Source of the DNA: Micavibrio sp. UBA7657
GTDB lineage: Bacteria > Pseudomonadota > Alphaproteobacteria > Micavibrionales > Micavibrionaceae
Direction of reading: 5' to 3'
Assembly (NCBI GenBank): GCA_002483465.1
Contig: DLHX01000010.1
Coordinates: 1 to 64,000, forward strand
Length of the DNA: 64,000 nucleotides
Shown here: positions 57,530 through 64,000 of the stretch, piece after piece
How positions within the stretch are numbered: position 1 is the first letter of the stretch
How the letters are laid out: every line of letters starts with the position of its first letter
Program-made: the position numbers and the translations under genes
Notes under the pieces: model-generated
What the model was told of the DNA's origin: nothing
Seen by the model: the letters and a program-made list of their open reading frames with translations, nothing else
Database searches by the model: none

Positions 57530-59021
57530 ATTGGAGCAGCATACCGACCGATTTTTTCCAGCCATCGTACAGCGCGCTACGCGTCTCTGGCTTCATGTAC
57601 GGCTCATAGCGCCGGTGCGCCTGCCAGCGCGCGGAAATATCATCAAAGCTCCGGAACACCCCGGCCTGTAGCCCCGCCAGGCACGCCGCGCCCCAAGCCG
57701 TGGTTTCCACGACCTTCGGAATTTCAACGGGCCGCGCCAACATGTCGGCAAGGAACTGGCAGACAAAACCATTCGCCACCAGCCCACCATCGGCGCGGAG
57801 TACTTCGACATGCGCGCCGGAATCGCGCTCCATCGCGCTCATCAGGTCGAGCGTTTGATAACCCTGCGCCTCCAGCGCCGCGCGGACGATGTGGGATATA
57901 TTGCTATCACGCGTCAGGCCGGAAATCGCCGCCCGCGCATTCGGATCCCAGTGCGGCGCACCAAGTCCGGTAAAAGCCGGAACAAAATAAACCCCGCCAT
58001 TATCTGCAACGCTTCGAGCAATAGCTTCGCTCTCGGCGGCATTTTTAAAAACCTTCAGACCGTCGCGCAGCCATTGTACCGCCGCGCCCGCGACAAAAAT
58101 CGAACCCTCGATGGCGTAAGAAATTTTTCCGTTCACTCGATAAGCCACGGTCGTAAGCAAACGGTTTTTCGATTGCCTGAATCTCCCGCCGATATTAATG
58201 AGAGCAAAACAGCCCGTGCCGTAAGTCGATTTCACCATGCCGGGTTGAAAACACGCCTGGCCGATCAATGCCGCCTGCTGGTCGCCCGCCATGCCGCCGA
58301 TGGTGATGGCCTCACCGACAATCTTTTCATCCGTGAAGCCGAAAGCGTGAACATTGTCATACACAGCAGGCAGCATCGACGCCGGGATGTTGAATAGTTT
58401 CAGCAAATCCCTGTCCCATTCCTGCGTCACGATATTAAATAACATCGTCCGTGAAGCGTTGGTGACGTCGGTCGCGTGTACTTTCCCGCCCGTGAGATTC
58501 CACAGCAGCCAACTATCCACCGTCCCGAACGCCAGTTCGCCCTTCTCCGCGCGCGCCCGCGCGCCGTCGACATTATCCAGTATCCACGCGATCTTGGTCG
58601 CGGAAAAATACGGGTCCAGCAGCAGGCCCGTCTTCTTGCTGATTTTCGCTTCGTGCTTTTTATTCGCGGCGCAGAAATCCGCCGTCCGCCGGTCCTGCCA
58701 GACAATAGCATTATAAATCGCCTTACCGGTTTTGCGGTCCCAGACGATGGTTGTTTCGCGCTGATTGGTAATGCCGATCGCGGCGATTTTCAAACCCTGC
58801 TTTTTCGCTTCCTGCAGAACATCGCGGCAGGTCCACAGTGTATCGTTCCAGATATCGTCAGGGTTCTGTTCTACCCAGCCCTTGTGCGGATAATGAAGCT
58901 GTAATTCCTTTTGCTTCAGCGCGAGAACATCGCCTTCCGGCGAAAACAAAATAGAACGCGAACTCGTTGTTCCCTGGTCAACGGCCAGCAGTGCGCCCGG
59001 ATTTTTCTGCATCACGGCCAT
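57528..59021 (-). CDS. glpK: glycerol kinase
   Basis: It phosphorylates glycerol to glycerol-3-phosphate. It belongs to the FGGY kinase family: [18 protein letters not shown] at the N-terminus, [35 protein letters not shown] and [17 protein letters not shown]. It is 497 aa. The ATG at 59021 follows AAGGAAAGGGA; ATG 59012 is an alternative. It overlaps the 3' end of glpD by 44 bases, so the two are translationally coupled. Confidence 0.96.
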   Translation of the reverse strand: MAVMQKNPGALLAVDQGTTSSRSILFSPEGDVLALKQKELQLHYPHKGWVEQNPDDIWNDTLWTCRDVLQEAKKQGLKIAAIGITNQRETTIVWDRKTGKAIYNAIVWQDRRTADFCAANKKHEAKISKKTGLLLDPYFSATKIAWILDNVDGARARAEKGELAFGTVDSWLLWNLTGGKVHATDVTNASRTMLFNIVTQEWDRDLLKLFNIPASMLPAVYDNVHAFGFTDEKIVGEAITIGGMAGDQQAALIGQACFQPGMVKSTYGTGCFALINIGGRFRQSKNRLLTTVAYRVNGKISYAIEGSIFVAGAAVQWLRDGLKVFKNAAESEAIARSVADNGGVYFVPAFTGLGAPHWDPNARAAISGLTRDSNISHIVRAALEAQGYQTLDLMSAMERDSGAHVEVLRADGGLVANGFVCQFLADMLARPVEIPKVVETTAWGAACLAGLQAGVFRSFDDISARWQAHRRYEPYMKPETRSALYDGWKKSVGMLLQ

Positions 59022-60531
59022 TCCCTTTCCTTACAATACTCGGCAGCGCACGCTCGATATTTTTGAACGTGTCTTCCTGAACATGCATGCCCAATTTGGA
59101 ACGCCGCCACAGCACATCTTCAATGGTCCGCGCCCATTCCATTTTCACGAGGTAAACAATTTCCGCCTCGTAAACATTATCACCAAAATGACGACCCAGA
59201 TCCTCGGGCTTCGACGCGCCATCTAAAAACCTGTCCATCGACGTGCCGTACGAAAACGCATATCGCCGCACAACATCGAGCGGCAGCCACGAATAACGCT
59301 TCACCTGCGCGTCCACGAATTTTTCAAAATCGCCGTCCGGAATATTCCCGCCCGGCAACGGCTCGCCCGCCGTCCACGGCAGCGTCGTATGACCGGACAA
59401 TTCCAGCAGCCGCGTCACGGTTTTTTCAGCCAGCATCCTGTACGTCGTCAGCTTGCCACCGAAAATCGACAATAAAGGCTTCGCATAACCGGTATGATGA
59501 TGAATGCGGTAATCGCGCGTCACCGTCCGCGCACTCTCACCCCCGTCATCGAACAGGGGCCGCACACCGCTATAGGTCCACAGCACATCCTTCTTCTCGA
59601 TCTGGTTTTTGAACGCACGATTGAACGCGCCGCAAAGATATTCAATCTCGACATCCGAAATCACCGCCTGCGACGGATCGCCAGTGTAATCGGCTTCCGT
59701 CGTGCCGATCAGGGTGTGATATTTTTCATACGGAATGACGAAGACAATACGCTTGTCCGGCTGCTGCAGAATGTACGAATGCTCGCCCTCATAGGCTTTC
59801 GGAACGATGATGTGCGAGCCCTTCACCAGCCTGATGGCCGGAACGTCCGGCGCAGCAAGGTTCGAGGCTTCCAGCAGACTCCGCACCCACGGCCCCGCCG
59901 CATTCACCACCATGCCGGATGAAATCTCGCGCTCCGTGCCGCTTTCAAGATCGCGCAGCGTCAGCGTCCAGCCCTGATCGCCGGGCACAAGCCGCATACA
60001 CGCCGTACGCGTCAAAATTTCCGCACCGTTCCGCGCCGCGTCCACCGCGTTGACCGCAACAAGGCGCGAGTCATCCGCATGGCAATCCGAATATCTGAAA
60101 CCTTTCGTCAGGTGAATTTGCAGCGGCACGCCATAAGGCGTCTTCGCGAGATTGACGCGCCGCGAACCCTTAAGCTTTCCTTTTCGCCCGCCAAGCCGGT
60201 CATACAGAAAAAGCCCGAGCCCGATCAGCCAGCGCGGACGCTGCGACGCATCGTGCGGCAAAATGAAATCCATCGGCCGCACGAGGTAAGGCGCGATCTT
60301 CAAAAGCGCCGCGCGCTCTTTAAGCGACTCCCGCACCAGACCGAATTCGTAATATTCCAGGTAACGCAAACCGCCATGGATAAGCTTGGTGGAGGCCGAA
60401 GAGGTCGCGCTGGCCAGATCCCCCGCCTCGACCAGCAGGACCGAGAGCCCGCGCCCGGCCGCGTCACGCGCTATGCCCGTGCCGTTAATGCCGCCGCCGA
60501 TGATGCAAAGGTCGTAATCAGGAAGGGTCAT
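58978..60531 (-). CDS. glpD: aerobic glycerol-3-phosphate dehydrogenase
   Basis: A membrane-associated flavoprotein that oxidises glycerol-3-phosphate to dihydroxyacetone phosphate and passes electrons to quinone. FAD motif [20 protein letters not shown] at the start, [20 protein letters not shown], and the C-terminal domain with [20 protein letters not shown]. 517 aa, normal. A strong ribosome site (AAAGGAGAT) precedes it. It is the first gene of glpD-glpK; no glpF or glpR is present in the window. Confidence 0.95.
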   Translation of the reverse strand: MTLPDYDLCIIGGGINGTGIARDAAGRGLSVLLVEAGDLASATSSASTKLIHGGLRYLEYYEFGLVRESLKERAALLKIAPYLVRPMDFILPHDASQRPRWLIGLGLFLYDRLGGRKGKLKGSRRVNLAKTPYGVPLQIHLTKGFRYSDCHADDSRLVAVNAVDAARNGAEILTRTACMRLVPGDQGWTLTLRDLESGTEREISSGMVVNAAGPWVRSLLEASNLAAPDVPAIRLVKGSHIIVPKAYEGEHSYILQQPDKRIVFVIPYEKYHTLIGTTEADYTGDPSQAVISDVEIEYLCGAFNRAFKNQIEKKDVLWTYSGVRPLFDDGGESARTVTRDYRIHHHTGYAKPLLSIFGGKLTTYRMLAEKTVTRLLELSGHTTLPWTAGEPLPGGNIPDGDFEKFVDAQVKRYSWLPLDVVRRYAFSYGTSMDRFLDGASKPEDLGRHFGDNVYEAEIVYLVKMEWARTIEDVLWRRSKLGMHVQEDTFKNIERALPSIVRKGNGRDAEKSGRTAGR

Positions 60532-60593
60532 ATCTCCTTTAAAATACAGGAATATGGCCTGAAAAAAAACCCGGCTTTACCCACAAAAGAAAA

Positions 60594-60611
60594 CCGCCCC
60601 TTGCGGGGCGG
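60594..60611 (-). terminator. rho-independent terminator after the pseudouridine synthase gene
   Basis: CCGCCCC-GCAA-GGGGCGG on the minus strand, followed by TTTTCTTTT. It separates the rluD transcript from glpD. Confidence 0.85.
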
Positions 60612-60754
60612 CTGAGTTAGGTACCAGATCGGATGAAGCAAAAAATGAAGTGGGTAAATCTGAAACTCTCGTAATCTGTGAAAATCTGAATAATGTGAGG
60701 CCCCTGTAAGGCTATTCGCGCACTGGCCGTTCTTAATCCCCCTATCTCTTAGAA

Positions 60755-60772
60755 TACATAAAATTTTATGTA
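60755..60772. promoter_or_regulatory. palindrome TACATAAAATTTTATGTA (copy 2)
   Basis: An 18-base perfect palindrome that shares its 17-base core sequence with 54882-54896 and flanks, located between rluD and glpD. Candidate operator for a dimeric regulator. Confidence 0.5.
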
Positions 60773-60793
60773 AATACAAATGATTTTTCGGGA

Positions 60794-61774
60794 TTAGTTT
60801 TTATCCAATGATTTCAATAGTTTATGAAAGTCCGGCGGCAGCGCAGCATTGAAGCTGAGCGTATCCCCGCTGACAGGGTGCAGGAAGCTCATGGAATAGG
60901 CGTGCAAGGCCTGGCGCGGGAAATCCTGCACGGTTTTTGCCGTTTCAGGCCCCCACCCGCCCCGCTTCAAAGCTGCTTTCAGAGCGCTGGCCTGGGGCCC
61001 GTAAATCGGGTCGCCGATCAGGGGGTGTTTCAGGGATTCCATGTGAACCCTGATCTGGTGCGTCCGGCCCGTCTCCAGCTTGCATTCGACCAGCGCGAAT
61101 TCGGTGCCGAATTTCTTCTCAACCGTGTAATGGGTTTTCGCGTCCTTGCCGCCCTTGCGCCGGATCGCCATCTTGATGCGGCTGGCCGGGTGACGCCCCA
61201 GCGGCAGATCGACCGAGCCCTTATGCGGAAACGGCACGCCCAAAACCAGCGCTTTATAAACGCGTTTCAAAGTGCGGGATTCAAGTTGCTCAGCAAGACC
61301 ACGATGCGCGATATCATTCTTCGCCGCGACCATCAGCCCGCTGGTTTCTTTATCAAGACGGTGCACGATGCCGGGGCGCAACACGCCGCCGATACCGGAA
61401 AGATCGTCGGCGTTGCGATGTAATAACGCATTCACCAGCGTGCCTGAATAATTTCCCGCGCCCGGATGCACGACCATACCAGCAGGTTTGTTGATCACGA
61501 GCAGATCAGAATCTTCGTAAACGATATCGAGCGCGATGTCTTCCGCTTCCGGTTCGGCTGCAACGGGGGGCGGCACATCGACCTCAAGCACATCACCGGG
61601 TTTAATTTTTTTCGACGGCGCATCGCAGGCCTCGCCGTTCAACCGCACATGCCCGTCCTCGATCAGCGCCTTCACCCGCGTGCGCGATAATTCCTCGCCG
61701 GAAAGATCGCCCAGCGCCTTGTCGATGCGCGCAGGCGGCGCGTCTTCCGCAATTTCAAATCGCAGGGTTTTCAT
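60794..61774 (-). CDS. rluD: RluD-type 23S rRNA pseudouridine synthase
   Basis: It converts uridines in helix 69 of 23S rRNA to pseudouridine. It has an N-terminal S4-like domain (SRTRVKALIEDGHVRLNGE), then the catalytic motif PGIVHRLDKETSGLMVAAK, where the Asp is the nucleophile, and LETGRTHQIRVHMESLKHPL. It is 326 aa. Among RluA-family enzymes, the S4 domain and overall form favour RluD over RluC. The start overlaps the stop of the exported-protein gene by 4 bases. Confidence 0.93.
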   Translation of the reverse strand: MKTLRFEIAEDAPPARIDKALGDLSGEELSRTRVKALIEDGHVRLNGEACDAPSKKIKPGDVLEVDVPPPVAAEPEAEDIALDIVYEDSDLLVINKPAGMVVHPGAGNYSGTLVNALLHRNADDLSGIGGVLRPGIVHRLDKETSGLMVAAKNDIAHRGLAEQLESRTLKRVYKALVLGVPFPHKGSVDLPLGRHPASRIKMAIRRKGGKDAKTHYTVEKKFGTEFALVECKLETGRTHQIRVHMESLKHPLIGDPIYGPQASALKAALKRGGWGPETAKTVQDFPRQALHAYSMSFLHPVSGDTLSFNAALPPDFHKLLKSLDKN

Positions 61775-63105
61775 GGAGAGAACGCATTAACGCTAAGGCA
61801 CGGATCGCTGAATGATTCCATCGGCGCACCCGCGACGATCCACGCATCCCAACCGTGCTTTAATGTCTCCACCGGCTCGCCGGGCTTCGGCTCGATTTTA
61901 TAAACCATGTCCGTACGGCCCGTAATGATGCGCTCGCCCGCGCGCCCGCCGATCATCTGCGAGGCTTCCGCACCCTGCGCGTTGAAATATTCATCGCTCA
62001 GGAACAGCACGCCGCGCTCATTGACCGTCAGCAGCCGCACGAAATCATTGTTGTCCTCGGTTCGCTCGTCGTTCGGCGGCTTGCTCACCTGCATCATGAC
62101 GCTGGCCATGCCTTCCATATTCACCAGCACGTCGCGCGCCGATTGATCCATGCCGGGTGTCGTATAATAACGCTGCCATTGCAACGCCCCGCCATTCACA
62201 TCAACGGCCATCACCCAGCCTGCATTGTTTCCACCGCTCAAAGGCTCCGTCTCGCCAACAGCAATGAACAAATCTTTTTTCAGCGACGCCGCCTTGCTCA
62301 GCTTTGCCATTCTGCCGCGCGGATATTGTTGTTGCCACACCAGACTGCCGTCGCCGTTGAGCATGAGCAACCAGCCGCCGATGCGCCCGTCTTCACCGCG
62401 TAAATATCCCGCACCGATATAATGATCGCCTACCGGATTGAGGCCGAGAATGCGGTTATCCAGACCGGGCTGATAACCATGGCTGTCCTTCACCGCGCCC
62501 TTCGCATCGAGGTGATAGATCACCGCGTGAAACAATTCTTTCTTCTCATCGCCCGCCGACGCCGAAAGAATAAATCCCGTGCCTTTCGTCTGCGCGATCA
62601 TGTCGTCGGGCACCAGCGATGAAACGCCGGGCGCGGCAACCGTTTTCTGACCGGTGAGTTTTCCCGTCTTGTCAAAAAAGCCAAGCCATGGTGCTGCACG
62701 CGAATTTTTATCCATCACCGCACCGAGCACGACAAAGCCCTCCGGCACTAACAATAATTTCTTCACGTAGGAAAGATTTTTCACCGGGTGCGCCGCTTCC
62801 CAGACCACGCGGCCGCGATTGTCGAATTCAGCCAGCAGCACGGATTTCTCCGGCTTGCCGAACGCCATCACCTCGCCCGCCGCGACGGCATTGCCGCTCT
62901 CGACCACGACCGAAGAGGCAAAGCGCTCATCCGTATTCATCTCACCATGTGTGGCATCCCAGACATTATAAGCCCCGTATTCCGCCTTCATCATGTCAAA
63001 GATCAGTTCGCGCTGCAGCGTGCAGTCGCGCGGCAACCCTGCCGCCGCCGCGGGGGCCGCGAGGGCAAAAAGAATGCCGAACTTGAGGAAAAATCTGGCG
63101 ATCAT
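61771..63105 (-). CDS. exported protein with beta-propeller-like repeats, 444 aa
   Basis: The signal peptide FFLKFGILFALAAPAAAAGL is followed by repeated elements that resemble propeller blades: LAEFDNRGRVVWEAAHPVKN, GFFDKTGKLTGQ, WLLMLNGDGSLVWQQQYPRG and AVDVNGGALQWQRYYTTPG. Each places a Trp or aromatic residue after a G-x-[LV]-[VQ]-W turn, as in WD/PQQ-type propellers. The function is unknown and it is probably periplasmic. Four cysteines are near the ends or absent from the blades. It is coupled to rluD by an ATGA overlap and divergent from the glycosyltransferase gene. Confidence 0.7.
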   Translation of the reverse strand: MIARFFLKFGILFALAAPAAAAGLPRDCTLQRELIFDMMKAEYGAYNVWDATHGEMNTDERFASSVVVESGNAVAAGEVMAFGKPEKSVLLAEFDNRGRVVWEAAHPVKNLSYVKKLLLVPEGFVVLGAVMDKNSRAAPWLGFFDKTGKLTGQKTVAAPGVSSLVPDDMIAQTKGTGFILSASAGDEKKELFHAVIYHLDAKGAVKDSHGYQPGLDNRILGLNPVGDHYIGAGYLRGEDGRIGGWLLMLNGDGSLVWQQQYPRGRMAKLSKAASLKKDLFIAVGETEPLSGGNNAGWVMAVDVNGGALQWQRYYTTPGMDQSARDVLVNMEGMASVMMQVSKPPNDERTEDNNDFVRLLTVNERGVLFLSDEYFNAQGAEASQMIGGRAGERIITGRTDMVYKIEPKPGEPVETLKHGWDAWIVAGAPMESFSDPCLSVNAFSP

Positions 63106-63170
63106 GGGTTCATATACCTTGGCCTTAGTGTAGGATTGGAGGAATTAAAAGTCCACGCACTTGAGGCTGA

Positions 63171-64000
63171 ATGAAAATATTGATTATTAGCGATGCCTGG
63201 CATCCGCAGCTCAACGGCGTGGTGCGAACTTATGAGTATCTGGCAGAAGAGCTGGTCAAGGAAGGGCACGAGGTCAGGGTCATCGGCCCCGCCGATTTTC
63301 CCTTCAAAATTCCCATGCTGGGCTATGCCGAGATCGAACTGGTGATCGGCGCCTATGGCCGCCTGGCGAAAATGATCGATGCAGAAAAGCCGCAGCACAT
63401 CCATATCGCCACCGAAGGGCCACTCGGGTTAGCCGGGCGCAGATACTGCGTTAAAAGAAAAATCCCGTTCACGACCTCGTATCACACGCAATTCCCCGAT
63501 TACGTCGCCAAGCGCTTCGGCCATTACGTGCCGTTTCTTCATGGACCGACCCATTTCCTCGCCAAGCGTTTCGTGCGTTGGTTCCATGCGCCCGCTGGCG
63601 CAGTGCTGGTTGCCACACCGAGCCTCGAGGCGCAGCTTCAGGACTGGGGATTCAAGGTGCCGCTCCTTCGTTTCTCGCGCGGGGTAAATCTCGATCTCTT
63701 CTTCCCCGGTGAAAAAACGTTATTCAGTAATCTGAAAAAGCCGGTCGCGCTTTATGTCGGGCGAATCGCCATCGAGAAAAATCTGGAAGACTTCCTGTCC
63801 ATGGACTGGCCGGGCTCCAAAGTGCTGGTCGGCGACGGACCCAGCCTGCCTTTCCTGAAAAACAAATATCCGGACGTGCACTTCGCCGGAAAAAAAACTG
63901 GCGCGGAACTCGCGGAATGTTACCGCTCCGCCGACCTGTTCGTTTTCCCTTCGCGCACAGATACGTTCGGTATCGTATTGGTGGAAGCGCTCGCGTCAGG
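63171..64000 (+). CDS. glycosyltransferase family 4-like protein (partial, runs off the window)
   Basis: The N-terminal GT-B domain has MKILIISDAWHPQLNGVVRT, where the conserved Gly-rich loop contacts donor or acceptor, and FTTSYHTQFPDYVAKRFG. The second domain begins ALYVGRIAIEKNLEDFLSM, and the E-x7-E-type sugar-nucleotide site is near FPSRTDTFGIVLVEALASG at the end of the window. Relatives transfer mannose or glucose to lipids (PimB- or SQD2-like). Only ~276 residues are visible. A TTGAGG ribosome site precedes the ATG at 63171. Confidence 0.85.
   Translation, partial: MKILIISDAWHPQLNGVVRTYEYLAEELVKEGHEVRVIGPADFPFKIPMLGYAEIELVIGAYGRLAKMIDAEKPQHIHIATEGPLGLAGRRYCVKRKIPFTTSYHTQFPDYVAKRFGHYVPFLHGPTHFLAKRFVRWFHAPAGAVLVATPSLEAQLQDWGFKVPLLRFSRGVNLDLFFPGEKTLFSNLKKPVALYVGRIAIEKNLEDFLSMDWPGSKVLVGDGPSLPFLKNKYPDVHFAGKKTGAELAECYRSADLFVFPSRTDTFGIVLVEALAS

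Noticed and set aside
60528..60779. 83-aa frame upstream of glpD
   Set aside because: It spans a clear terminator hairpin and an 18-base palindrome and resembles no protein.

Overview
The window is a gene-dense stretch of a bacterial chromosome with moderate GC. It most likely comes from an alphaproteobacterium. The evidence is a class I lysyl-tRNA synthetase, a five-gene atpHAGDC operon without the F0 genes, TCA genes in the order sucC-sucD-sucA-sucB-lpd, and a DUF484-xerC pair. The many small lineage-specific genes would suit a Micavibrio-like or Rhodospirillales-like lineage, but this cannot be settled from the sequence alone. I see no phage, insertion sequence, CRISPR array, rRNA or tRNA.

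Region 1 (1-10.6 kb): a broken copy of the uvrB 3' end, a large exported protein of unknown function, intact uvrB, a 42-aa lipoprotein, two extremely lysine-rich mini-proteins beside class I lysK, an MscS-type channel, and small unknown genes. Two of these small genes share an almost identical promoter. Region 2 (10.6-22.6 kb): a DinG-like helicase with a palindromic repeat translated in frame, a complete pabB-pabA-pabC operon for p-aminobenzoate, a LOG-family nucleotide hydrolase, and the ATP synthase operon with an extra 59-aa gene between atpG and atpD. Region 3 (22.6-33 kb): a TraX-family membrane protein, a seven-helix protein fused to a spermidine-synthase-like domain, a membrane fatty-acid/sterol hydroxylase, priA, a methyltransferase, fsa, three small unknown proteins, and DUF484-xerC.

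Region 4 (33-54.8 kb) holds sucC, sucD, sucA, sucB and lpd on the minus strand in their usual order, but separated by inserts. The inserts carry thiamine genes (thiE-thiD-thiL), rimK, a quinone oxidoreductase, a tandem pair of paralogous unknown genes, a protein with mTERF-like helical repeats, a membrane-anchored transglycosylase-like protein, and a divergent pair. That pair is a 739-aa protein with a C-terminal LOG-type domain and a tandem cytidine-deaminase-like protein. It is my best candidate for an undescribed system, probably acting on nucleotides. Region 5 (54.8-64 kb): a FecR-domain surface protein, the glpD-glpK glycerol operon, an RluD-type pseudouridine synthase overlapping an exported protein, and the start of a glycosyltransferase that runs off the end.

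Genes too short for standard ORF calling were found by reading intergenic DNA: the 42-aa lipoprotein, the 29-aa and 48-aa lysine-rich proteins, and the 59-aa atp-operon gene. Functions come from motifs I could see; no database search was run.
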